Numbered from the stretch's first letter, positions 1 through 5,989 are shown. The stretch is DNA of 6,217 bases from Phosphoribacter sp035448065 (GCA_035448065.1 DAOTIG010000173.1:1-6217); one strand, 5' to 3'. Made by a program: numbers and translations. The notes: generated by a model from the letters alone, not told the origin.

Positions 1-1094
1 GCGACGCGTGCGGCTACGCCGCCAACGTCGAGGCCGTCAAAGTGCCTGCGCCGCAATCCATTCCGTATGCCGCCCTGCCGGACTCACACGTCGAGGACAC
101 GCCGGACACGCCGACCATCGACACCCTCGTCGCCCACCTCAACGAGCGCTTCCCCCGCGCCGACCGGCCGTGGAGCGCTGCCGACACGCTCAAGAACGTC
201 GTCGTCATGCTCGCCTACCCCGACGGCCGCCGTGAGCCGCTGGCCATCGGCCTGCCCGGCGACCGGGAGGTCGACGAGAAGCGGCTGGCTGCCCAGGTCG
301 AGCCGGCGGTCGTCGAGGCCTTCGAGGAGAAGGACTTCGCGGCATACCCCAGTCTCGTGAAGGGCTACATCGGGCCGGGCGCGCTTGGCGCAGAAGGCAG
401 CTCGGGCGTCCGCTACCTGCTCGACCCGCGCGTCGTCGAGGGCACCGCCTGGGTGACCGGCGCCAACGAGCCGGGCCGGCACGTCGTCGACCTGGTCGCC
501 GGGCGCGACTTCACCGCTGACGGCACGATCGAGGCGGCCGAGGTCAAGGTCGGCGATGTCTGCCCCTCGTGCGGTCAGGGCGAGGGTCTGGTCGCGGCGC
601 GCGGCATCGAGATGGGCCACATCTTCCAGCTCGGCACGAAGTACGCCAAGGCGCTCGACCTCAAGGTCCTCGACGAGAACGGCAAGCTGCAGACCGTCGT
701 CATGGGCTCGTACGGCATCGGGGTGTCCCGCGCCGTGGCCTGCATCGCCGAGGGCAACCACGACGAGTCCGGGCTCATCTGGCCGCGCGAGATCACGCCC
801 GCCGACGTGCACGTCGTCGCCACCGGCAAGGACGAGGAGGTCTTCGTCGCCGCCGAGACGCTCGCCCGCGAGCTCGCCGCCGAGGGCCTCGAGGTCCTCT
901 ACGACGACCGGCGGGGCGTCTCGCCAGGCGTGAAGTTCAAGGACTCCGAGCTCATCGGCGTGCCGACGATCGTCGTCGTGGGCCGTGGCCTGGCCGATGG
1001 CAAGGTCGAGGTCAAGGACCGTCGCACCGGTGAGCGCCGCGAGGTCGCCGTCGCCGACGCGCGGGCCGAGGTATGCCGCGAGGTCCGCGGTTGA
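1..1094 (+). CDS. proS: Prolyl-tRNA synthetase, C-terminal part (5' truncated by window edge)
   Basis: Class II aminoacyl-tRNA synthetase that charges tRNA-Pro with proline in the cytoplasm. The frame is open from base 3 (first visible residues DACGYAANVEAV, a typical bacterial ProRS segment after motif 2) to TGA at 1092-1094, giving 363 visible residues of a protein usually near 590. In order I see the editing (INS) insertion, roughly residues 20-190, with a VRYLLD/VTGANEPGRH stretch; a VCPSCG turn; the conserved RGIEMGHIFQLGTKYA segment; motif 3 as GSYGIGVSR (bases about 706-732); and an anticodon-binding domain over about the last 100 residues (VLYDDRRGVSPGVKFKDSEL, then VPTIVVVGRG). The GTG at 42 is internal, not the start, because conserved ProRS sequence continues upstream of it. 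The last residues (EVCREVRG) carry one copy of the window's recurrent 9-bp word. Identification is firm; only the missing N-terminus limits it. Confidence 0.97.
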   Translation, partial: DACGYAANVEAVKVPAPQSIPYAALPDSHVEDTPDTPTIDTLVAHLNERFPRADRPWSAADTLKNVVVMLAYPDGRREPLAIGLPGDREVDEKRLAAQVEPAVVEAFEEKDFAAYPSLVKGYIGPGALGAEGSSGVRYLLDPRVVEGTAWVTGANEPGRHVVDLVAGRDFTADGTIEAAEVKVGDVCPSCGQGEGLVAARGIEMGHIFQLGTKYAKALDLKVLDENGKLQTVVMGSYGIGVSRAVACIAEGNHDESGLIWPREITPADVHVVATGKDEEVFVAAETLARELAAEGLEVLYDDRRGVSPGVKFKDSELIGVPTIVVVGRGLADGKVEVKDRRTGERREVAVADARAEVCREVRG

Positions 1095-1164
1095 GCCCGA
1101 CGACCGTGGGTGACGACGCGGCATACGGGGCGGCATCCGGGATCGACCCGCGCTCCCATCCTGA

Positions 1165-1261
1165 CGGGCATATGCCCGCAGGGGCGGGCATATGCCCGCT
1201 GGCATGATCGGGCGCTGGCGCCTTCGGCGGGCATATGCCCGTTCTGGCGGGCATATGCCCG
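1165..1261. repeat. Four copies of a 14-bp perfect palindrome in two pairs
   Basis: CGGGCATATGCCCG occurs at 1165-1178, 1185-1198, 1228-1241 and 1248-1261. Copies 2 and 4 extend to a 16-bp perfect palindrome, GCGGGCATATGCCCGC (1184-1199 and 1247-1262). Centres within each pair are 20 bp apart and the two pairs are 63 bp apart. The bases between copies differ (CAGGGG versus TTCTGG), so the palindrome itself is conserved more than the spacers. As DNA the copies could be paired operators for a dimeric regulator; as RNA each could fold into a 5-6 bp stem with an AUAU loop. Dispersed extragenic palindromes are a third possibility. The repeat is certain; its function is not known to me. Confidence 0.95.
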
Positions 1262-1304
1262 CTGGGGTCGCCACGGCGAGCGGTGGAGCCCGAATCGATC
1301 CGCG

Positions 1305-1352
1305 CCGATCCGCCGATCCGCCGATCCGCCGATCCGCCGATCCGCCGATCCG
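1305..1352. repeat. 8-bp tandem repeat, six perfect units
   Basis: CCGATCCG is repeated six times head to tail without a mismatch (1305, 1313, 1321, 1329, 1337, 1345), preceded by a degenerate TCGATCCG at 1295-1302. The array ends 56 bases before the GTG start of the RNase H gene. The unit is not a multiple of three, so in translation it cycles through three frames to give an 8-residue period (DPPIRRSA). Perfect short tandem arrays can change copy number by slippage. Here that would alter the spacing of any upstream promoter elements but not the protein if translation starts at 1409. Confidence 0.95.
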
Positions 1353-1408
1353 CTGGACCGGGCGCGGCTGCTGGGACGCCTCGCTGGCGATGTGACACCC
1401 TGGGCGCC

Positions 1409-2368
1409 GTGACGATCGAGGCGGCGGCGGACGGCTCCTCCCTCGGCAACCCCGGCCCGGCCGGCTGGGGTTGGTATGTCGACGCCGACCACTGGGCGGC
1501 CGGCGGCTGGCCGCGGGGCACGAACAACATGGGCGAGCTCATGGCGCTGCTCGACCTGCTGCGCCAGACCGCCGAGATCGACGAGCCGCTGCGGGTCTAC
1601 TGCGACTCCCGCTACGTCATCGACGCGGTCACCAAGTGGACCCCCGGGTGGAAGCGCAAGGGCTGGCGCAAGGCCGACGGCCAACCAGTGCTCAACGTCG
1701 AGCTCATCAAGGAGATCGACGAGCTCATGCTCGCCCGCAAGGCCGCCCGCCGCCCCATCGACCTGGTCTGGGTCAAGGGACACGCGGGACACGGCCTCAA
1801 CGAGCAGGCCGACCGGCTCGCCAACGGGGCGGCCGCGGCATACCAGCGCGGTAGCACGCCTGACACCGGGCCGGGCATGAGCCGGTATGCCGCGCAGGCG
1901 AGCTCGGAGCCGCCGCTGACCAGCGCGGGTGAGCCGCGCCGCCCGGAGCCCGATCTCTTCTCGCTCGCCGACCACTCGGGCGACTCAGACGACTCGCCCG
2001 ACTCGGCGCCCTCCGAAGGTCAGCCCACCGACGAGCAGACCGTCATCGAGCTCGAGCGGTCGCTGCTCACCGGCGCGGTGCGGACGAGCCGACGTAGTCT
2101 CGACGCGCTGCTGCACCCGCAGTGGAGCGAGATCGGCTCATCGGGGCGGGTGCTCGAGCGGATGGCCACGCTCGGCAGCCTGGGCGCGATCGACGTCGAG
2201 CTCGACGTCATCGAGTGCTCGCGCCTGGCCGACGACGTCATCCTGCTGGTCTGGCGGGCCCGGTCCGCCGAGCGCTCGAGCCTGCGCTCGTCGGTGTGGG
2301 TGCGCGACGGCGGCCGCTGGCGCCAGCGCTTCCACCAGGGGACGGTCGAGCAGAAGGGCGAGTCATGA
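1409..2368 (+). CDS. rnhA: Ribonuclease HI with C-terminal DUF4440/NTF2-like domain
   Basis: 319 residues; cuts the RNA strand of RNA:DNA hybrids. Residues 1-145 are a complete RNase HI fold. The catalytic set is visible as D8 (ADGSSLGNPGPAGWGW), E43 (NNMGEL), D66 (YCDSRYVID), H125 (WVKGHAGHG) and D135 (NEQADRLAN), matching E. coli D10, E48, D70, H124 and D134. The basic handle (PGWKRKGWRK, residues 79-88) is present. Residues about 148-207 form a Pro/Ser/Asp-rich linker, and about 209-319 resemble a DUF4440/SnoaL-like NTF2 domain (EQTVIELERSLL, then LLHPQWSEIGSSGR, ending WRQRFHQGTVEQ). Ordinary RNase HI is about 155 residues, so this is a fusion. I chose GTG at 1409 because the first beta-strand begins at once; the upstream in-frame ATG at 1235 lies inside a palindromic repeat and would add low-complexity sequence. 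No clear ribosome binding site precedes it, so leaderless translation is possible. The role of the second domain is unknown. Confidence 0.9.
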   Translation: MTIEAAADGSSLGNPGPAGWGWYVDADHWAAGGWPRGTNNMGELMALLDLLRQTAEIDEPLRVYCDSRYVIDAVTKWTPGWKRKGWRKADGQPVLNVELIKEIDELMLARKAARRPIDLVWVKGHAGHGLNEQADRLANGAAAAYQRGSTPDTGPGMSRYAAQASSEPPLTSAGEPRRPEPDLFSLADHSGDSDDSPDSAPSEGQPTDEQTVIELERSLLTGAVRTSRRSLDALLHPQWSEIGSSGRVLERMATLGSLGAIDVELDVIECSRLADDVILLVWRARSAERSSLRSSVWVRDGGRWRQRFHQGTVEQKGES

Positions 2369-3180
2369 CCCCCACCGTGCAGCCAACCCCGGTGCGCGCC
2401 GTCGTCTTCGACTGGGGCGGCACGATCACCCCCTGGCACGCCGTCGACCTGCGCGAGCAGTGGGCCGTCTTCGCCCGGGGGATGGGCGCGATCGCCTGCT
2501 CGCTCAACGACACCGCCGCCGCCGTGCTGCGCGCCGAGGACGACGCCTGGCGCCGGGGCCGCGAGCAGGGCACGAGCGCCCGGCTCGACGAGATCCTCGT
2601 CGCGGCCGGCCTCGACCCGGCGCACCCGGCGACCGAGGCCGGGCTGGCGGCATACCGGGACTTCTGGGAGCCGCACACCCTGACCCATCCCGCGATCCCG
2701 CCGCTATGGGAGTGGCTGCGCGACAACGACATTCGCGTTGGCGTCCTGTCCAACACGATCTGGACCCGCGACTACCACCGGGGCATCTTCGAGCGCGACG
2801 GCGTGCTGCAGCTCGTCGACGGCGACGTCTACTCGAGCGAGACGCCGTGGGTGAAGCCACGGCGCGAGATCTTCGAGGCAGCGGCCGCGGCGGTCGGCGT
2901 CGAGCCTGCCCACTGCGTCTATGTCGGCGACCGGTCCTACGAGGACGTGCACGGACCCCAGTCCGCCGGCATGCGAGCGGTGTGGATCCCACACTCCGAC
3001 ATCCCGGAGAGCCAGCAGGTCAGCCACGCGGCCACGCCCGATGCGATCGCCCACGAGCTCGGCGACATCACCGACATCGTCACTGCGTGGCAGCACGGCA
3101 AGCCGCTGCCGACGCGGGTCCGCCCGGACTCGGTGGCCGGCTCGGCGGAGTCAGCGGCCGGGTCGGTGAACGGAGCGTGA
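2365..3180 (+). CDS. HAD-superfamily hydrolase with atypical motif I (DWGGT)
   Basis: 271 residues, cytoplasmic, haloacid dehalogenase fold. Motif I is VVFDWGGTIT with the nucleophile at D16; motif II is GVLSNT with S129; motif III is WVKPRREIF with K164; motif IV is YVGDRSYEDVHG with D189 and D194. The helical stretch between motifs I and II (residues about 25-115) is a C1-type cap, as in haloacid dehalogenases and phosphoglycolate phosphatases. The position two after the nucleophile is Gly18, where phosphatases usually have the acid/base Asp, so simple phosphatase activity should not be assumed; the substrate cannot be named. The ATG overlaps the RNase H stop as ATGA, and GAAGGG at 2353-2358 is a well-placed ribosome binding site, which favours this start over the GTG/ATG codons further upstream in the same frame. 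The C-terminal tail from about residue 250 is Ser/Ala/Gly-rich and probably disordered. Confidence 0.9.
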   Translation: MTPTVQPTPVRAVVFDWGGTITPWHAVDLREQWAVFARGMGAIACSLNDTAAAVLRAEDDAWRRGREQGTSARLDEILVAAGLDPAHPATEAGLAAYRDFWEPHTLTHPAIPPLWEWLRDNDIRVGVLSNTIWTRDYHRGIFERDGVLQLVDGDVYSSETPWVKPRREIFEAAAAAVGVEPAHCVYVGDRSYEDVHGPQSAGMRAVWIPHSDIPESQQVSHAATPDAIAHELGDITDIVTAWQHGKPLPTRVRPDSVAGSAESAAGSVNGA

Positions 3181-3953
3181 CCGACAGCCCCACCCTGCTC
3201 GCGCTGCTCGCCGCCGCCGGACTGCTGGCCGGTTGGGTCGACGCCGTCGTCGGGGGAGGCGGGCTGATCCAGCTGCCCGCCCTCGTCGTCGGCCTGCCCG
3301 GCGCGAGCCCGGCGCAGCTGCTCGCGACGAACAAGCTCGGCTCGATCTGCGGCACCTCGGTGTCGGCGCTCACGTACTACCGACGGATCCGGCCCGACCT
3401 GCGCACCGCGCTCCCGCTCGCCGCAGCGGCATACCTCGGATCGGTCGGCGGCGCCTTCGTCGGGCTGCACATCCCCAAGGCCGCGTTCAACCCGATCATC
3501 CTCGTCATGCTCGTCCTGGTCGGCGCCTACACGCTGCTCAAGCCCGACCTCGGCACGGTGACCGCGCTGCGGCACTCGGGCCGGCGGCATACCTCGTATG
3601 CCGCGCTCATCGGCGCCGTCATCGGCTTCTACGACGGCGCCCTCGGGCCGGGCACGGGATCCTTCTTCGTCTTCGCGCTCGTCGGGTGGCTCGGCTACAG
3701 CTTCCTCGAGTCCAGCGCCAAGGCCAAGATCGCCAACTTCGCCACCAACCTCGGCGCGCTCACCGTCTTCGTGCCGCAGGGTGCCGTCATGTGGAAGGTC
3801 GGCCTGGTGATGGGCGCGGCCAACCTCGTCGGCGGCTATATCGGGGCCCGCACGGCGGTGCGGCTCGGGACCCGCTTCGTGCGGGCCGTGTTCATTGTCG
3901 TGGTCAGCGCCTTCGTCGTGCGGATCGGCGGCCAGCTGCTCGGCCTCTGGTGA
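3177..3953 (+). CDS. TauE/SafE-family membrane permease (putative sulfite/anion exporter)
   Basis: 258 residues, strongly hydrophobic, expected in the cytoplasmic membrane with about eight helices in two related halves. The first half opens with the family hallmark LLAGWVDAVVGGGGLIQLPA (residues 16-35) and continues with LLATNKLGSICGT (48-60). The second half repeats the pattern as IGFYDGALGPGTGSFF (149-164) and AKIANFATNLGAL (183-195). Known members export sulfite, sulfoacetate or related organosulfur anions, but many homologues have no tested substrate and no sulfur gene is nearby, so the substrate is open. The GTG start overlaps the HAD stop as GTGA, suggesting translational coupling; GGAG at 3172-3175 is too close to serve as a normal ribosome binding site. 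The frame runs open far upstream, but that part lies over the HAD and RNase H genes and is a shadow. Confidence 0.92.
   Translation: MTDSPTLLALLAAAGLLAGWVDAVVGGGGLIQLPALVVGLPGASPAQLLATNKLGSICGTSVSALTYYRRIRPDLRTALPLAAAAYLGSVGGAFVGLHIPKAAFNPIILVMLVLVGAYTLLKPDLGTVTALRHSGRRHTSYAALIGAVIGFYDGALGPGTGSFFVFALVGWLGYSFLESSAKAKIANFATNLGALTVFVPQGAVMWKVGLVMGAANLVGGYIGARTAVRLGTRFVRAVFIVVVSAFVVRIGGQLLGLW
3584..3604. repeat. 21-bp inverted repeat inside the permease gene
   Basis: GCGGCATAC (3584-3592) and its exact reverse complement GTATGCCGC (3596-3604) face each other across a 3-base CTC spacer. These are two copies of the window's recurrent 9-bp word, here head to head. In the protein they encode the Arg-Arg-His-Thr-Ser-Tyr-Ala-Ala loop between the two halves of the transporter (residues 136-143), with the two arms read in different codon phases. 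This is the only such paired arrangement in the window. Confidence 0.9.
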
Positions 3954-3972
3954 ATCCAGGTACGGTCCCGTC

Positions 3973-4419
3973 ATGGCAGACCCTCGTGAGTCCCCGTCCG
4001 CCCTGCTCGCACTGGCCGACGAGTCCTTCGTCTCGGTGACGACCTTCCGGCGGGACGGCACGCCGGTCTCGGCGCCGATGTGGGTGGCCCGCGACGGCGA
4101 CCGGCTCGTGCTCATCACCCCGCAGGACACCGGCAAGGTCAAGCGGTTGCGCCGCGACCCACGGGTCGAGCTGCGGCCCTGCTCTCGACGCGGGGTCGTC
4201 GCCCCCGATGCGCGGCCGGTGTCGGGAGTGGCCGACCTGTCGGCGGCACCCGCAGACGTGGCGGCGGCCAAGACGGCGATCGCCGCAAAATATGGCCTTG
4301 AGTACCGCATCTTCATGCTCATCGAGCGGCTCGTGCGGCGGATGCGGGACACCCCGCGGCTGGCGATGACGGTGCGACACGCCGAGGCATCCGGCAAAGA
4401 TGCCCAGGGAGGCGGTTAG
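3973..4419 (+). CDS. PPOX-class (pyridoxamine oxidase-like split barrel) oxidoreductase, probably F420-dependent
   Basis: 148 residues, soluble, single domain. The N-terminal LLALADESFVSVTTFRRDGT (11-30) followed by PVSAPMWVARDGDRLVLITP is the typical opening of the split beta-barrel FMN/F420-binding fold. TGKVKRLRRDPRVELRPCS (53-71) is the cofactor-phosphate-binding stretch, with K55, K57 and R58 as likely contacts. It most resembles the actinobacterial group named after mycobacterial Rv2061c, annotated as probable F420-dependent enzymes. Assignment to F420 rather than FMN or haem is by family resemblance only, and the substrate is unknown. ATG at 3973 follows the permease stop by 19 bases with only a weak CAGG upstream (3957-3960), so it is probably the last gene of the same operon. 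Earlier in-frame starts lie inside the permease gene and would add a non-homologous tail. Confidence 0.85.
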   Translation: MADPRESPSALLALADESFVSVTTFRRDGTPVSAPMWVARDGDRLVLITPQDTGKVKRLRRDPRVELRPCSRRGVVAPDARPVSGVADLSAAPADVAAAKTAIAAKYGLEYRIFMLIERLVRRMRDTPRLAMTVRHAEASGKDAQGGG

Positions 4420-4424
4420 TCCGG

Positions 4425-4466
4425 GTGACACCCCGGGGAGGGCGGCGCACGGCCCCCGGGGTTCAC
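4425..4466 (+). terminator. GC-rich inverted repeat, candidate terminator without T-tract
   Basis: The arm GTGA-C-ACCCCGGGG (4425-4438) pairs with CCCCGGGGTTCAC (4454-4466): 13 base pairs with one bulged C at 4429 and a 15-base loop. It starts five bases after the stop of the PPOX gene and ends 58 bases before the next start. No run of T follows, as is common for hairpin terminators proposed in actinobacteria. Each CCCCGGGG is itself a palindrome, so other foldings compete. It could instead be an operator for the downstream gene. Confidence 0.5.
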
Positions 4467-4524
4467 GTCGGCGGCATGGGGGGCTCACAGGATTCCCTCA
4501 GGCGGGCGGCCGAGTCTCGTCATC

Positions 4525-5964
4525 ATGAGCGCAGCAACCCTCCTCCGCCCCGACCACTCGGTGCCGACGCCGGCGCCGACCGGCGCGCCGCGACCGGCCC
4601 GCTTCGGCGCCCAGCCGACACCGCGCTGGTGGCGCGACGCGGGGGCGGCCTTCACCTGGCTGACCATGCTCTTCGTCGTCGCCCTCTGGGTGCGTCGGGG
4701 CGGCGTGCAGGACCTGCGCACGGTCGCCGGTGCGCTCGGCTCGATCGGCCGGCTCACCGGGCTGGTCGCCTCCCAGCTGCTGCTCGTGCAGGTGCTGCTC
4801 ATGGCGCGGATCCCCGCGGTCGAGCGCGCCTACGGCCAGGACGAGCTGGCTCGGCGCCACCGGCTGGTCGGCTTCTGGTCGTTCACCCTCATGTGGGTGC
4901 ACATCGTCCTCATCACCCTCGGGTATGCCGCCGGGTCGGCTCTTGGACTCTGGGGCACCCTCGTCGATCTCGTCGTCAACTACCCGGGAATGCTGCTCGC
5001 GGCGGCCGGCACGGTCGCGCTCACCATGGTCGTCGTGACCTCGGTCAAGCGGGCTCGCGCCCGGCTGCGCTACGAGTCGTGGCATCTGCTGCACCTCTAC
5101 GCCTACCTCGGCGTCGGCCTGGCCCTGCCGCACCAGCTGTGGACCGGGCAGGAGTTCGTCGGCAACCGGATGGCGACGATCTTCTGGTGGTCGCTGTGGG
5201 GTGTCTCGGTGGCCTCGATCCTGCTCTGGCGGGTCGGCCTGCCGCTCTATCGCACGCTGCGGCACCGGCTCGTCGTCACGCACGTGTATGCCGAGGGGCC
5301 GGGTGTCACGTCGGTCGTCGTCGCCGGGCGTGACCTGGACCGGCTGCCGGTCGCGGCCGGGCAGTTCTTCCAGTGGCGCTTCCTCGACAACCCGGGTGCC
5401 AGCCGCGCCCACCCGTACTCACTGTCGGCCGCGCCCGACGGTCGCTCGCTGCGGATCACCGCCGCCCACCTCGGCGACGGCTCGGCCGCACTCGCGGCGC
5501 TGCGGGTCGGCTCGAGGGTCGTCATCGAGGGCCCCTACGGCCGCTTGCACGGTGGCGTGCGGACCCGACGCAAGGTGCTGCTCATGGCCTCCGGCATCGG
5601 CATCACGCCGATCCGGGCGCTGCTCGAGGAGCTGCCGCAGCAGCCCGGCGACGTCACCCTCGTCTACCGGGCCAGGGACCGCCAGGACCTCGTCTTCGAG
5701 GCCGAGCTGGCACACCTCGCTGCCGCGCGCGGCGCTCGGATCTTCACCGTCCTCGGCCGGCGCGCGCAGACCCGGGCCTCCTGGCTGCCCGCCGACGCGG
5801 AGCACCTGTCCGACGTCGACGCGCTGCGCCACCTCGTGCCCGACCTCGCCGACCACGACGTCTACCTCTGCGGCAACGCCGAGTGGATGGACCTCGCGGC
5901 CGCGGCCGCCCGAGCCGGCGGTGTGCCCGAGGCCAACATCCACCTCGAGCGCTTCGCCTACTGA
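4525..5964 (+). CDS. Ferric-reductase-like transmembrane flavoprotein (FAD/NAD(P)H oxidoreductase)
   Basis: 479 residues. A Pro-rich cytoplasmic N-terminus (1-33) precedes about six membrane helices (about 40-240). Likely haem-ligand histidines sit in RRHRLVGFWSFTLMWVHIV (H112, H126) and SWHLLHLYAYLGVGLALPHQ (H187, H190, H203). The C-terminal half is a ferredoxin-NADP reductase-type module: an FAD-binding barrel with HPYSLSAAP (296-304, the His-Pro variant seen in the FRE/NOX group) and EGPYG (335-339), then an NAD(P)-binding domain with ASGIGITPIRALLEEL (355-370), LCGNAEWM (448-455) and the terminal LERF. By family, it moves electrons from NAD(P)H via FAD and haem across the membrane; the acceptor is not shown. 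The ATG at 4525 lacks an obvious ribosome binding site. The next gene starts 40 bases on and is probably its partner. Confidence 0.92.
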   Translation: MSAATLLRPDHSVPTPAPTGAPRPARFGAQPTPRWWRDAGAAFTWLTMLFVVALWVRRGGVQDLRTVAGALGSIGRLTGLVASQLLLVQVLLMARIPAVERAYGQDELARRHRLVGFWSFTLMWVHIVLITLGYAAGSALGLWGTLVDLVVNYPGMLLAAAGTVALTMVVVTSVKRARARLRYESWHLLHLYAYLGVGLALPHQLWTGQEFVGNRMATIFWWSLWGVSVASILLWRVGLPLYRTLRHRLVVTHVYAEGPGVTSVVVAGRDLDRLPVAAGQFFQWRFLDNPGASRAHPYSLSAAPDGRSLRITAAHLGDGSAALAALRVGSRVVIEGPYGRLHGGVRTRRKVLLMASGIGITPIRALLEELPQQPGDVTLVYRARDRQDLVFEAELAHLAAARGARIFTVLGRRAQTRASWLPADAEHLSDVDALRHLVPDLADHDVYLCGNAEWMDLAAAAARAGGVPEANIHLERFAY

Positions 5965-5989
5965 CCCCCGACTCCAGACCCACCCACGC

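Larger units (their letters stand above)
1095..1408. other. Repeat-rich intergenic region between proS and the RNase H gene
   Basis: This 314-base stretch holds no convincing gene. Frames run open through it only because the repeats lack stops, and they give low-complexity peptides (GICPxxRAYAR and DPPIRRSA patterns). It contains one copy of the recurrent word GCGGCATAC at 1118-1126, four CGGGCATATGCCCG palindromes at 1165-1261, a short GC hairpin (GGCGC-TG-GCGCC, 1211-1222) between the palindrome pairs, and an 8-bp tandem array at 1305-1352. I find no clear T-tracted terminator after proS and no clean -35/-10 pair before the next gene. Either may be hidden in the GC-rich sequence. Confidence 0.8.
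65..4931. repeat. Dispersed 9-bp word GTATGCCGC / GCGGCATAC, 11 copies
   Basis: This entry marks a scattered set, not a continuous element. GTATGCCGC starts at 65, 1071, 1885, 3596 and 4923; its complement GCGGCATAC starts at 339, 1118, 1835, 2647, 3426 and 3584. Eight of the eleven extend to the 10-mer GGTATGCCGC/GCGGCATACC. A near copy (GTATGCCGA) is at 5286. Nine copies encode Tyr-Ala-Ala, Ala-Ala-Tyr or other peptides within genes in frames giving YAA/AAY, VCR and RRHT; one copy is intergenic. Confidence 0.85.

Noticed and set aside
84..1274. Minus-strand open frame of 396 codons opposite proS
   Set aside because: It is a shadow of proS in GC-rich DNA. Its N-terminal part is a translation of the palindromic repeats (GICPxxRAYAR pattern), and no known domain is recognisable.
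1165..1352. CRISPR-like array
   Set aside because: The repeats are 14 bp and 8 bp, spacers are too short or absent, and no cas gene is near. The units are palindromic operators or tandem satellites, not CRISPR repeats.
1235..1408. ATG at 1235 as start of the RNase H protein
   Set aside because: The ATG is the centre of a CGGGCATATGCCCG palindrome, and the added 58 residues are repeat-derived low complexity. RNase HI homology begins at the GTG at 1409.
899..1975. Minus-strand open frame of 358 codons across the proS/RNase H gap
   Set aside because: It lies antisense to conserved RNase H sequence and runs through the 8-bp and palindromic repeats, giving low-complexity peptide. It is open only because the repeats lack stops.
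1929..3176. Long upstream extension of the permease reading frame
   Set aside because: It overlaps the RNase H and HAD genes in another frame and has no hydrophobic or domain character. The permease family starts right after the GTG at 3177.
2937..4397. Minus-strand open frame of 486 codons opposite the HAD, permease and PPOX genes
   Set aside because: It spans three well-supported + strand genes. Its composition is rich in Arg/Asp/Glu/Gly as expected of antisense GC-rich codons, with no domain signature.
4386..4404. Short hairpin GGCATC-loop-GATGCC at the end of the PPOX gene
   Set aside because: It is a six-base stem inside coding sequence with no T-tract. It is too weak to call a terminator next to the stronger inverted repeat at 4425-4466.
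4467..4524. Promoter or iron-regulator box before the ferric-reductase-like gene
   Set aside because: I looked for -35/-10 hexamers and an IdeR/Fur-like inverted repeat and saw neither.
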